NCBI GenBank assembly: GCA_021737545.1 | Contig: JAIPDT010000008.1 | Coordinates: forward strand, 1-37,233 | DNA: 37,233 nucleotides | Direction of reading: 5' to 3' | Origin: Desulfobacteraceae bacterium | GTDB lineage: Bacteria; Desulfobacterota; Desulfobacteria; Desulfobacterales; Desulfosalsimonadaceae | Part shown: in pieces, positions 15,948 to 24,681 of the stretch | Position numbering within the stretch: position 1 is the stretch's first letter | Layout of the letters: each line of letters starts with the position of its first letter | Position numbers and translations under genes: made by a program | Notes under the pieces: model-generated | What the model saw: only the letters and a program-made list of their open reading frames with translations | Database searches by the model: none | Told to the model about the DNA's origin: nothing

Positions 15948-17915
15948 ATGAACCGCGAGATTGATGATAACCGGCCGACCGGTGACCGGCAGAGCGGCAG
16001 TTCGCCCTGGCAGCCCTGGAATGCCGGTCAGGAAAACAGCTATCGGATGTGGATCTTTCTTGCCGCCGTGCTGCTGCTTCTGGGCTGGAGCATGTACGCC
16101 TCCCGGGCCGGACCGGAGAAAATCAAATATACCACCTTTCTCCAGCAGTTAAATTCCGCCAATGTCGCCCAGGTAACCATCAAGGGGGATAAAATAACCG
16201 GCAGCCTCAAGGAGAAGGCACATAAACCGGCGGACCAGGTGACAGGCGCGGGTGGAGTTTTTACCGGTAAAGACTCGGGGCAGGACAACGGAGAAAAGGG
16301 GCCGGCATATAAAAAATTTGTAACTTATCTCCCGTCTTTTGGCGATCCTGACCTCATGGACGTGCTGCAATCGCAAAACGTTGCCGTGGAAACCGAGCCG
16401 GAAAGCGACACCAACTGGTGGTATCTGATTTTTACCCTGCTTCCCTTTGTGATCCTGGGATGGCTGATATACTCCCAGTTCAGGCAGTTTCAGGGGCAGG
16501 GGGGCGAAGGCCTGTTTTCCATAGGAAAAAGCAAGGCCCGGCTTTATGACCGCAGCCAGGAGTCCACCAGTTTCGATGATGTGGCCGGGGCCGAAGGGGC
16601 CAAGACCGAGCTTGCAGAAGTGGTATCTTTTTTAAAGGAACCGTCACGTATCCGCGATCTTGGGGCATCAGTGCCAAAGGGCGTAATGCTGGTAGGCCCG
16701 CCTGGTACGGGCAAGACGCTGCTTGCAAGGGCCGTGGCCGGCGAGGCTGACGTGCCGTTTTTCAGCATCACGGGCTCAGACTTCATGGAAATGTTTGTGG
16801 GCGTGGGTGCAAAGCGGGTGCGCAGTTTGTTTGCGGATGCCAAAAAAAATGCCCCCGGCATAATATTTATTGATGAAATGGACGCTATCGGCCGCCGAAG
16901 GGGGGCAGGGCTTGGAGGCGGTCATGACGAGCGGGAGCAGACTTTAAATCAACTGCTCTCGGAGCTCGACGGGTTCGAGGAAAATGAAAACGTAATCGTA
17001 ATGTGCGCCACCAATCGGCCGGACGTGCTTGATCCGGCGCTTATGCGGCCGGGTCGTTTCGATCGCAGGATCATTGTGGATTTGCCTACCACCGCCGACC
17101 GCCGCAAAATTCTGGGAATATATGCAGGAAACAAGCGTATTGCCGGGGATGTGGATTTGGATGCCCTTGCGCGCGGGACTCCGGGGTTTTCAGGCGCCGA
17201 TCTTGAAAACATGTTAAACGAAGCCGCTCTTTTGGCAGCCCGCCGGGAAAAAAAGATTATAGATAACGAGGATATAGAAGAGGCCAGGGACAAGATCCTT
17301 ATGGGTCTGGTGCGCCAGGGCCTGGCTCTGACAGAGGAGGAAAAACAGATGGTTGCCTACCATGAGGCCGGTCATGCCGTTGTGGGCGCCTCGCTTAAAT
17401 ATTCGGATCCGGTCTATAAGGTTTCCATCGTACCCCGAAGCCTTGCCATGGGCGCCACCCAGCAGTTTCCCGAAGGAGAAAAATACATATATCACAGGCA
17501 GTACCTGGCCGATCGGCTTGCGGTAATGATGGGCGGCAGGGCTGCTGAAATGCTGGTCTTTGATACCGCCACCAGCGGTGCGGGAAATGATCTTCAAAAC
17601 GCCACCCAGATCGCCCGGCAAATGGTTCTGGAATGGGGTATGAGCGGCCGGTTTGAACATATGGCCCTGGGGTCTAAGAGCGGCGAGGTGTTTTTGGGCG
17701 AAGAACTTGCAAAGACAAGGGAATACAGTGAAGATACCGCACGCGAAGTAGATCAGGAAGTGGAATCCTTGCTGAGCCATGCATTTTCCAGGGCCAAAAA
17801 AATCCTGGAGGAAAACCGCGAAGCCATGGATAAACTTGCCGAAATTCTTGTTGAAAAAGAAGAAGTCCCTGGAGCCCGGGTCTACGAACTGCTGGGCGGG
17901 AATCCTTCATATTGA
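15948..17915 (+). CDS. ftsH: ATP-dependent zinc metalloprotease FtsH
   Basis: Membrane-anchored AAA+ protease that degrades unstable membrane and cytoplasmic proteins. The 655-residue protein has two membrane helices (about 34-50 and 157-175) flanking a periplasmic domain. Walker A GPPGTGKT lies at 250-257, Walker B IIFIDE at 305-310, an SRH region at about 355-374, and zinc-binding HEAGH at 472-476. The N-terminus before TM1 is about 33 residues, longer than in E. coli FtsH, and a Gly/Lys-rich insert (90-120) lies in the periplasmic domain. AAAGGAGAGG precedes the ATG. Length is normal. It may be an additional FtsH paralog; the window cannot tell. Confidence 0.97.
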   Translation: MNREIDDNRPTGDRQSGSSPWQPWNAGQENSYRMWIFLAAVLLLLGWSMYASRAGPEKIKYTTFLQQLNSANVAQVTIKGDKITGSLKEKAHKPADQVTGAGGVFTGKDSGQDNGEKGPAYKKFVTYLPSFGDPDLMDVLQSQNVAVETEPESDTNWWYLIFTLLPFVILGWLIYSQFRQFQGQGGEGLFSIGKSKARLYDRSQESTSFDDVAGAEGAKTELAEVVSFLKEPSRIRDLGASVPKGVMLVGPPGTGKTLLARAVAGEADVPFFSITGSDFMEMFVGVGAKRVRSLFADAKKNAPGIIFIDEMDAIGRRRGAGLGGGHDEREQTLNQLLSELDGFEENENVIVMCATNRPDVLDPALMRPGRFDRRIIVDLPTTADRRKILGIYAGNKRIAGDVDLDALARGTPGFSGADLENMLNEAALLAARREKKIIDNEDIEEARDKILMGLVRQGLALTEEEKQMVAYHEAGHAVVGASLKYSDPVYKVSIVPRSLAMGATQQFPEGEKYIYHRQYLADRLAVMMGGRAAEMLVFDTATSGAGNDLQNATQIARQMVLEWGMSGRFEHMALGSKSGEVFLGEELAKTREYSEDTAREVDQEVESLLSHAFSRAKKILEENREAMDKLAEILVEKEEVPGARVYELLGGNPSY

Positions 17916-18020
17916 CATTCTTTGCTAACTGATATAATATCCGCCTTTCGTTTAAAAGCGCCTTGCATACAAAGGTACAGGCTCCGGGCCTGTTTATAGA
18001 AATTTAAAAAGGAGATTCTC

Positions 18021-18788
18021 ATGGAAGATGAGAAAGGCAGCGGAAAATTCAGAATCCTTCTTGTTGACGATGAGAAGGATTTTGTTGACACCCTTTCCCA
18101 GCGAATGCAGATGCGGGATCTGAGCGCGGACGTTGCTTTAAACGGAGAAGAAGCCCTGGAGCTGCTCAACAGGGAATCGCCGGATGTTATGGTGCTCGAC
18201 CTGCGCATGCCAGGTGTTGACGGAATGGAGGTGCTAAAAAGGGTCAAGAACGAACACCCCAACGTACAGGTCATTATGCTCACCGGCCAGGGAACCGAAA
18301 AAGACGAGCTGGAAGCAAGGCGCCTCGGTGCATTCGATTATCTGGAAAAACCTGTGGACATCGAGACCCTGGTTTCCCGGATACGTTCGGGTGTGCTGCT
18401 TGTGGTAGGCAATGAGGATACTTTTTCCAATCGTCTTATCAATTATGCCCTGGAAATGGCCCAGAGGATGTCCTATCGGCTCGTTGCCCTGAGCATAGCG
18501 CCTGTTCCGGAGACAGCTTTAAAACGCCTTTCAATGTCTGAAGGAGTAAAAGAGTTTGAAGAGAGGGCAAGGCAGAATGCACAAGAATTTGCCAGGGCAG
18601 CCGAGGAACACGGGATCCCGTTTGAGCACATCGTAAGATACGGTGAATACGATGCCGTGATTGAGCAGGCGGCAAAAGAATACGGCAATGTGGAGTTCGT
18701 AGTATCGGAGCCAACCGATAAAGGTGTTGCAGAGGCCTCCAAAGAAGACGGTTCGGAAAAGCAGCTCTACGTCTACAGCGTGGCCTGA
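18021..18788 (+). CDS. response regulator fused to a universal-stress-like (Usp) domain
   Basis: A 255-residue soluble protein. Residues 10-125 are a complete receiver domain: acidic pair D16/D17, phosphoacceptor D60 (VMVLDLRMPG), T88 and K110. Residues about 130-255 resemble a UspA-type alpha/beta fold (FSNRLINYALEMAQRMSYRL...IVRYGEYDAVIEQAAKEYG); the usual Gly-rich ATP loop is not evident, so nucleotide binding is doubtful. There is no DNA-binding domain. The receiver is strikingly similar to the REC-only protein at 21311-21778, which suggests local duplication. AAAAAGGAG precedes the ATG. It is followed by a microprotein and a SLC13 transporter on the same strand, so control of transport is the natural guess. 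Confidence 0.88.
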   Translation: MEDEKGSGKFRILLVDDEKDFVDTLSQRMQMRDLSADVALNGEEALELLNRESPDVMVLDLRMPGVDGMEVLKRVKNEHPNVQVIMLTGQGTEKDELEARRLGAFDYLEKPVDIETLVSRIRSGVLLVVGNEDTFSNRLINYALEMAQRMSYRLVALSIAPVPETALKRLSMSEGVKEFEERARQNAQEFARAAEEHGIPFEHIVRYGEYDAVIEQAAKEYGNVEFVVSEPTDKGVAEASKEDGSEKQLYVYSVA

Positions 18789-18844
18789 GGTGATAATTTT
18801 TTAAAAGTAATAGCCATGGAACCAGAAACATAAAGGAGAGCCTG

Positions 18845-18934
18845 ATGGAGTTTAATTTTATCCGGGGAGTGTTGCTGGTCCTGTTTGCTGCAGTGCTGTG
18901 TTATATATTCCGGCATGAGAATAAAAAAGGATAA
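18845..18934 (+). CDS. 29-aa single-pass membrane microprotein
   Basis: This gene is too short for the ORF track. A strong AAAGGAGAG lies 7 bases before the ATG. The product (MEFNFIRGVLLVLFAAVLCY...) has one hydrophobic helix at about residues 6-21 and a basic tail (FRHENKKG). It lies between the REC-Usp gene and the SLC13 transporter on the same strand with gaps of 56 and 40 bases. Similar tiny helices often bind and tune larger membrane proteins, and the adjacent transporter is the obvious candidate. That role is inference only. Confidence 0.65.
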   Translation: MEFNFIRGVLLVLFAAVLCYIFRHENKKG

Positions 18935-18974
18935 TTGTACCGGGCAACCCAGATAGAGAAAGGATCGTTCTGCA

Positions 18975-20786
18975 ATGACACCTGAAATGCTGCTGACGAT
19001 GATCGTCCTGGTTTTTGTGATCACCCTTTTTGTTTTTGAATGGGTCCGTGTGGATGTGGTCGGCATACTTATGATGGTATTGCTGCCGCTTCTGGGGCTG
19101 ATTTCCCCAAAAGATGCCTTTGTGGGGTTAAGCAGTAATGCGGTGGTATCGATTATTGCGGTCATTATAATGGGCGCCGGCCTTGATAAGACCGGTGTGA
19201 TGAATCAAGTGGCAAGCCCTATAATCAAAGTGGCGGGGAGAAGCGAAAGTCGCATTATTACTTTTATCGGCGGCACCGTTGGAGTAATCTCCAGCCTTAT
19301 GCAAAATATCGGGGCGGCGGCCCTTTTTCTTCCCGCGGCCCAGCGTATTGCAAAGCGGATCGGTATTCCGGTTTCCAGGATTTTGATGCCAATGGGTTTT
19401 TGTGCGATAATCGGCGGTACCCTGACGCTTGTGGGAGCCAGCCCTACCATACTGTTAAACGACCTGATGAGCATAGGCGGGGAAAAGCTGGAGCCCTTCG
19501 GTCTGTTTACCCAGACCCCCATCGGGATATGTCTTCTTTTGACAGCCATAGTTTATTTCATTGTTTTCGGCCGGTTCATTCTTCCCTCCGGCGGCGGCGA
19601 AAGCGACGAAGGAGTAACCTCCTCCCTTATGCAGGCTTACCGGGCTTTTGAAACCATTTACGAAATCCATGTTCCAGAGGGTGCGGAATCCCCCGGCAAA
19701 CTTGCGAATTTGGATCTCCAAACCCGGTATCTGGTTACCACGGTGGCGATAAACCATGCTTCAAGGGGAGAGAAAAACTTTGTGCCCAGAAGCTCCGATG
19801 AGATCTGGCCGGGTGACGACCTGGCTGTCCTGGGCAGGCGCAAGAACGTTATGAAAATGGCCGATGAACTTGGCTGGGAGGTAAAGCCTGCCCTGGAGGG
19901 GTTTGCGGAAAGTCTTTCAAGAACAAGTGCGGGCATGGCTGAGACCATTGTTTCTCCGCGCTCGGAACTTATCGGCAAAACCATGAGCGAAATCGATTTC
20001 AAGACGATTTATGGAGTTACTCCGATCGCTCTTTTCAAGGGCAACCGCATTTATTATTCAGGCCTGACCCATATCAGGCTTAATATGGGAGATACCCTTC
20101 TGCTTTTCGGCCCTTGGGAGAGATTCCACATACTTAAAAACTACCCTCAGCCCAGGTCTCTTACCTTTTCCACCCCGCTTGAAGGCGAGATCCTGCGCCC
20201 GGCAAAGGCCAAGTTTGCCCTGTTTTGGCTGGCAGTGGCGCTTTTCCAGGTGATTTTTCTGAAAATGCAGCTTTCTGTTGCTTTGATGTCAGGTGCCCTG
20301 GGTATGATAATAACAGGGGTGTTAAAGATAGAAGAGGCTTACCGCTCGGTTGACTGGATGACTGTGTTTTTGCTTGCCGGGCTCATTCCGCTCGGAATAG
20401 CTTTTGAAAAAACAGGCACTGCAGCTTATATTGCCGAGGGGATACTAGGGCTAATAGGCGATCCGGCTCCGATAGTGCTTTTGGGGGTGGTCGGTCTGAT
20501 GACTTCGTTTTTTACCCTGGTTATTTCAAATGTCGGAGCCACGGTCCTTCTGGTCCCCCTATGTATGAACATGGCGCTAATGGCGGGAGGTGATCCCCGC
20601 ATGGCCGCCCTGGTGGTGGGGCTTTCGGCTTCTAACACCTTTGTTCTGCCCACCCATCAGGTAAACGCCCTGATAATGCGCCCGGGAAGTTATCGTACCG
20701 TGGATTACGCCAAGGCGGGGGCCGGCATGACCGTACTGTTTTTGGCAGTGGAGCTTGCCGTGCTTTATTTCTTTTACGGGGTTTAG
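18975..20786 (+). CDS. SLC13/DASS-family anion:Na+ symporter with paired RCK_C domains
   Basis: A 603-residue inner-membrane protein. Helical blocks at about 1-200 and 410-603 are separated by a cytoplasmic insert (about 215-400) that holds two TrkA-C/RCK_C-like domains (around LARNVA-type ...ATVAINHASRGEKNFVP... and ...ELIGKTMSEIDFKTIYGVTPIALF...). This architecture is common in bacterial sulfate or dicarboxylate permeases of the family. MQNIGAAALFLP and SNVGATVLLVPL carry the twin conserved Asn motifs of the two repeats. In a sulfate reducer sulfate is a likely substrate, but citrate/dicarboxylates cannot be excluded. It is flanked by phosphorelay genes; its stop is 14 bases from the convergent REC gene. 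Confidence 0.88.
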   Translation: MTPEMLLTMIVLVFVITLFVFEWVRVDVVGILMMVLLPLLGLISPKDAFVGLSSNAVVSIIAVIIMGAGLDKTGVMNQVASPIIKVAGRSESRIITFIGGTVGVISSLMQNIGAAALFLPAAQRIAKRIGIPVSRILMPMGFCAIIGGTLTLVGASPTILLNDLMSIGGEKLEPFGLFTQTPIGICLLLTAIVYFIVFGRFILPSGGGESDEGVTSSLMQAYRAFETIYEIHVPEGAESPGKLANLDLQTRYLVTTVAINHASRGEKNFVPRSSDEIWPGDDLAVLGRRKNVMKMADELGWEVKPALEGFAESLSRTSAGMAETIVSPRSELIGKTMSEIDFKTIYGVTPIALFKGNRIYYSGLTHIRLNMGDTLLLFGPWERFHILKNYPQPRSLTFSTPLEGEILRPAKAKFALFWLAVALFQVIFLKMQLSVALMSGALGMIITGVLKIEEAYRSVDWMTVFLLAGLIPLGIAFEKTGTAAYIAEGILGLIGDPAPIVLLGVVGLMTSFFTLVISNVGATVLLVPLCMNMALMAGGDPRMAALVVGLSASNTFVLPTHQVNALIMRPGSYRTVDYAKAGAGMTVLFLAVELAVLYFFYGV

Positions 20787-20800
20787 GCGGTGCCGGAGTA

Positions 20801-21244
20801 CTACTTATCCTCCAGCGCCGACCACGGAGAGGTGCTATAGCGTTTAGCCTTTGCCGCCCGGATACGTTCCTCCTGTTCTGTTTTTCTCTGTCGGGCGTTG
20901 TTTATTTTAGCAATAAGCTCGTTTGTGTCGCAGGGTTTCATCAGGTAGTCAAAAGCGCCTTGTTTCATGCCGTCTATTGCTGATTCCACGGTTGCATGCC
21001 CGGTTAGCATTATGACTTCCGTAAGCGGGCGAAGCTCCTTTATGCGCTTTAGCGCTTTGTTGCCGTCAATGCCCGGCATGGAAACATCAAGTATTACCAC
21101 GTCATAGATATACTGTTTTATATTTTCAACCGCCTCTTCGCCGCTAAAGCAAATGCTTACGTCGTAATCCCTGAATTTGAGCCTTTCCGAGAGCTGTTCA
21201 ACAAACTGCTGTTCGTCATCAACAAGCAGTACTCTGGTTTTCAT
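20801..21244 (-). CDS. REC-only response regulator
   Basis: A 147-residue receiver domain with D9/D10, phosphoacceptor D53 (VVILDVSMPG), T81 and K103, and a short basic helical tail but no output domain. AGGAGG lies before the ATG. It is the last of five minus-strand signalling genes and converges on the SLC13 gene with only 14 bases between stops. It may pass phosphate on or bind a partner directly. Its sequence (MLTGHATVESAIDGMKQGAFDYLMKP) is closer to NtrC-type receivers than the other regulators here. Confidence 0.92.
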   Translation of the reverse strand: MKTRVLLVDDEQQFVEQLSERLKFRDYDVSICFSGEEAVENIKQYIYDVVILDVSMPGIDGNKALKRIKELRPLTEVIMLTGHATVESAIDGMKQGAFDYLMKPCDTNELIAKINNARQRKTEQEERIRAAKAKRYSTSPWSALEDK

Positions 21245-21310
21245 GGAATTCCTCCTGTGAATCTTTAGAAATGCACTTGTTGTTTTTTACAATTTCTTTA
21301 AACATTAAGA

Positions 21311-21778
21311 TTACTTTTTCTTTGTGTTCTTGTCCATAAATTTTTGGTCTTCTTCTCCGGATAACGACTCGTCCATTGAAGCGGCATCGGTCTTATACTT
21401 GTATGCCTTTTTGATTCTTTGAACAAGAGTGTCTACGCCGACCGGTTTCTGGAGATAATCGAGCGCCCCCAGGCGTCTGGCCTGGTCTTCGTCTCTGTCG
21501 GATCCGTGCCCCGTAAGAATGATGATTTCGATTTCCGGGTGTTGTTTTTTGACACGCCTTAGAACCTCAATCCCGTCGAGGCCCGGCATACGTAAATCAA
21601 GCACCATCACATCCGGAATCCTACTGTTTAATGATTCAATGGCCTGCTCGCCGTCAAGGGCCGGTTCTGCGTCAAATCCCCGCATTTGCAGTCGTTCCGA
21701 AAGCGTGGTGACAAATTCCTGCTCATCATCGACCAGAAGTATCCTTATGCTTTCCTCCTTCTTTTCTTTCCCTGGCAT
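21311..21778 (-). CDS. REC-only response regulator similar to the REC-Usp receiver
   Basis: A 155-residue receiver with phosphoacceptor D61 (VMVLDLRMPG) and a charged tail ending in KNTKKK. It shares long identical stretches with the receiver of the REC-Usp protein at 18021-18788 (PDVMVLDLRMPG, QARRLGALDYL versus EARRLGAFDYL), so the two probably arose by duplication and may be phosphorylated by the same kinase. AAGGAGA precedes the ATG. No output domain is present. Confidence 0.92.
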   Translation of the reverse strand: MPGKEKKEESIRILLVDDEQEFVTTLSERLQMRGFDAEPALDGEQAIESLNSRIPDVMVLDLRMPGLDGIEVLRRVKKQHPEIEIIILTGHGSDRDEDQARRLGALDYLQKPVGVDTLVQRIKKAYKYKTDAASMDESLSGEEDQKFMDKNTKKK

Positions 21779-21820
21779 GATGCGTGTCTCCTTATTATAT
21801 GATTCCGGGAGTTCCGGTTG

Positions 21821-22471
21821 TTAAAAAAACAAACAGAATCGCAGATCGTTTTCTGCGCATTCCAGGCTTGCGCCAAGTTGGGCCGCTGTATCTTCCAGCT
21901 CTTTCCATGCCGAGCTTTCCCTGAGTTTAGTAAAGAACTGTGGTGCCGCAGGGGCGTCTTTGCCCGCACATTCTATTTCAATCACCGGTTTGCCGCTGTT
22001 TTCAGAAGCGGCCATGCTGATTGAGCTTTTTGCAGGCAGTACAGAAAGGCAGGAATCCAGGCTGTAAAAAAGGGCCATATACAGGAGCAGGGGATTGGTT
22101 GTCAGCTTTATCTCACGGGTATCCGCTTCAAGGGATATATGTTTGAGACGTGCAAAGCGTTCTGTAAGGGTGCAGAAGTGCTCTACGGTTTCGCCCAGAT
22201 CCAGTTCGTCACTGGCATGATCAGGTGCGTGGGCAAACTTGTTGAACCGGGTTGCAAGCTGCATCCCCCTTTGGAGCTGGTTTTTGATCGTGGTCATTGA
22301 ATTGTTGAATCTTTCCTGGTACTTTTCCTTGGAAAGCGGGGCAACAGCCATGATGTCTTCCATGAGCCCGGCTGATTCCTGTATAATAGCCAGGATATTT
22401 TTGAACTCATGGGTCAGATTTGCGGTCATTCTCCCGTAAAAGGCAAGTGTTTTCTCAGTTTCCGGATTCAT
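21821..22471 (-). CDS. degenerate histidine kinase (DHp domain with eroded ATPase)
   Basis: I use the internal ATG at 22471 because GGGGGAG precedes it; the longer ORF start at 22492 lacks a ribosome site. The 216-residue protein has a DHp-type helix with an H-box, MTANLTHEFKNILAI, where H21 could be phosphorylated. The C-terminal half aligns in position with a HATPase domain but has lost the N-box asparagine (LLLYMALFYSLDSCL) and the DxGxG motif (ECAGKDAPAAP). It probably cannot autophosphorylate and may act as a phosphotransfer or scaffold protein, or be a phosphatase for one of the RECs. It has no membrane helix and no sensor. Confidence 0.75.
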   Translation of the reverse strand: MNPETEKTLAFYGRMTANLTHEFKNILAIIQESAGLMEDIMAVAPLSKEKYQERFNNSMTTIKNQLQRGMQLATRFNKFAHAPDHASDELDLGETVEHFCTLTERFARLKHISLEADTREIKLTTNPLLLYMALFYSLDSCLSVLPAKSSISMAASENSGKPVIEIECAGKDAPAAPQFFTKLRESSAWKELEDTAAQLGASLECAENDLRFCLFF

Positions 22472-22499
22472 GTCTCCCCCTTCCCGGCTCATGGGGTTA

Positions 22500-22877
22500 T
22501 TATTGTGATTTATTCGTCAGGGCTTCGTGGATTTTTGAGATCAGTTCGTCTATATCCAGAGGTTTCATCAGGTAGTCGGAGGCGCCTTTGTGCATGCCCT
22601 GTCTGCCTTCGCCTGCGGCCCCGTGGCCTGTGAGCAGAATTACAGGGAGATCAGGGCTCCGGTCTTTGATGCTGTCCATTACTTCCAGTCCCCCCATCCC
22701 CGGCATTTTCACGTCCAGTACTACCAGGTCGAAATCCCGGCCATCCATTTTGTTTAAAGCCTGCCTGCCCGAGGTTGCGGCTTCCGCTGCAAAACCCCTT
22801 ATTCCCAGCCGTTCGGCAAGGGTGGTAACAAATTCCTCCTCGTCATCAACGAGTAAAATCGCCGTAGGATTGCTCAT
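22500..22877 (-). CDS. REC-only response regulator overlapping the sensor kinase gene
   Basis: A 125-residue receiver with D11/D12, phosphoacceptor D55 (LVVLDVKMPG), T83-region LLTGHGA and K104-region LMKP. There is no output domain. Its start lies within the last 32 bases of the sensor kinase gene (22846-24600), with CGGGAG as ribosome site inside that gene, so expression is coupled. It is the most likely first receiver of that kinase. Confidence 0.93.
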   Translation of the reverse strand: MSNPTAILLVDDEEEFVTTLAERLGIRGFAAEAATSGRQALNKMDGRDFDLVVLDVKMPGMGGLEVMDSIKDRSPDLPVILLTGHGAAGEGRQGMHKGASDYLMKPLDIDELISKIHEALTNKSQ

Positions 22878-24600
22878 TTTCAGTATCTCCCGGGGGTTGT
22901 TTGGGTATAAAGATAGTAAAAGTGGTGCCTTCTCCTACTTTGCTGTTAACCTTTATGTCGCCTCCCAGTTTTTTGACTATACCATATGTAATCGGAAGTC
23001 CCAGTCCGGTTCCGTAACCTTTCTTTGTGGTGAAAAATGGTTCGAAAATCTGGCGCAAAGTTTCTTCTGACATGCCGTGGCCGTTATCCCGGATGGAAAC
23101 GGCAATCGAATTTTTGTCCTTTTCCCACGTTGACAGAACAATGCGCCCTCCGTCATCTACGGCTGCAAAAGCATTGCTAAGGATGTTTAAAAATACCTGT
23201 TGGAGCTGTCCCCTGTCGGAAGAGATTTGCGGGATTGATTCGGAAAAATTATATTCGATATGAATATCTCTGTGATGGGCCTCCTTTTCAAGAAACCCCA
23301 GAGTTTCCTTTAACACCTCGTTTGCGTCGAGCGTTTCGTACTGTACGCCCATGCGCCTTGCAAACCCTAGCAGCCTGTGGGTAATGTCTCTGCACCGGTC
23401 CACCGAATGAAGTACCTGATTGACCGGTCGCATCAGTTTTTCCTTATCATGGTGCATATCATGCTCCACCAGGTCCTTCATCAGGCCCGCCTTTTCATTG
23501 ATAATGGAAAGGGGGTTGTTTATTTCGTGGGCAACGCCCGCAGCCAACCTGCCGATGGAAGAAAGCTTCTGGGTATATTCAAGTTCTCTGAAAGCTATCT
23601 CCCGTTTTTCGTCCGCTTCTCTGATCCGTTTGACTAAAAGATGGGTGGAGCTGAAAATTACCAGGATTATTAGCACCAGGCTTACTATAAACACGTAGGA
23701 AATTTCCTGCCTCAGCGAGTGCCATGCCTTGAAAATGCTTGCCTGGGGCAGGATCATTACCAGTGCGAAATCGTATTTGACAAGTGGCGCATAAATCATG
23801 ACTATATTGCGCCCCTCCTGGTCGGTCAATTCTTTTACCTGGGTGCCGGAATTACCTTCCGGAAACTGCAGGGGGCATTTTGTAAGCACCTTGCCGTAGA
23901 GCCTGGAGTCGGTCTGGAGAATCCCCTTGCTGTTTATTATGAAAGCATCCTTTACAGGGTCCAGTCCCATTGGGCTGATAAGCTTCTGGAATTTCTTTGT
24001 ATCCATGGTGGCTCTCAGAACCCAGGATTCGCCCTGATCGTTTAAATTCTGTACCGCCAGAGCGATATGAGGCATATCCCTGTATCCCATGAACACGTCG
24101 GATATGAATCTGCCCCTTACCCGTGCCTCGTTGAACCACTGTTGGTTGGAATAGTCTTTGTTAAGAAGATCATAAGGTCCTGTATAAGTGATCTGCCTGC
24201 CTTTGCTGTTTATTAGACCGAGATCCACGTATCCGCCGTATTCTTCTCTCAGTATCCGGAAAATGCGGTGCATGGTCGCCTGGTCTGAAAGGATTTTAAA
24301 AGAGTAGCTCGAGGCTATAAAATGCAGGGCGGAGAGGCGCTCTTCCAGGAAAAGCTCGAATGAATGGGCGGCCTTGCTGGCAATGGCCCGCATAGGAGTT
24401 ATACGTTCGGCCTTGATGTTTTTCTGGTACTGCATCGCATTTGTGACAGCAAGCAGTGTGAGCGGAATGACGGTCACCAGTATCATCAATACCGCAATAT
24501 TGCGCTGCAAACGGCGGTAGCGTTTGGGGAGAGGCTTTTTCTCCTCTTTTCCGGAAAATCGCTGTCTTATGCGTTTCCACCGCCCTGTGGTTTCAGGCAT
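22846..24600 (-). CDS. membrane sensor histidine kinase with dCache-like periplasmic domain
   Basis: A 584-residue kinase. TM1 (about 34-55) and TM2 (301-321) enclose a periplasmic domain of about 240 residues that looks like dCache (YVDLGLINSKGRQITYTGPY, then AFIINSKGILQTDSRLYG). The transmitter is complete: H358 in GRLAAGVAHEINNPLSI, N-box N472/N476, G1 DNGHGM at 505-510, F-box PFFTTK, and G2 GYGTGLGL at 528-535. dCache domains usually bind small organic ligands or amino acids; the ligand is unknown. There is no HAMP domain of clear form. It heads a minus-strand operon with three RECs and the degenerate kinase, and probably controls the SLC13/REC-Usp unit on the other strand. Confidence 0.93.
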   Translation of the reverse strand: MPETTGRWKRIRQRFSGKEEKKPLPKRYRRLQRNIAVLMILVTVIPLTLLAVTNAMQYQKNIKAERITPMRAIASKAAHSFELFLEERLSALHFIASSYSFKILSDQATMHRIFRILREEYGGYVDLGLINSKGRQITYTGPYDLLNKDYSNQQWFNEARVRGRFISDVFMGYRDMPHIALAVQNLNDQGESWVLRATMDTKKFQKLISPMGLDPVKDAFIINSKGILQTDSRLYGKVLTKCPLQFPEGNSGTQVKELTDQEGRNIVMIYAPLVKYDFALVMILPQASIFKAWHSLRQEISYVFIVSLVLIILVIFSSTHLLVKRIREADEKREIAFRELEYTQKLSSIGRLAAGVAHEINNPLSIINEKAGLMKDLVEHDMHHDKEKLMRPVNQVLHSVDRCRDITHRLLGFARRMGVQYETLDANEVLKETLGFLEKEAHHRDIHIEYNFSESIPQISSDRGQLQQVFLNILSNAFAAVDDGGRIVLSTWEKDKNSIAVSIRDNGHGMSEETLRQIFEPFFTTKKGYGTGLGLPITYGIVKKLGGDIKVNSKVGEGTTFTIFIPKQPPGDTENEQSYGDFTR

Positions 24601-24681
24601 TGTTTTTTTGCCTCCGGGGGATTTGGTTCTTATTATATTATAAACACAATATCATGAAAAAAGAAGGCATATGTCTTATGT

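Noticed and set aside
17977-17993. Short hairpin ACAGGC-TCCGG-GCCTGT after ftsH
   Set aside because: Only six base pairs and no T tract, so it is not a convincing terminator.
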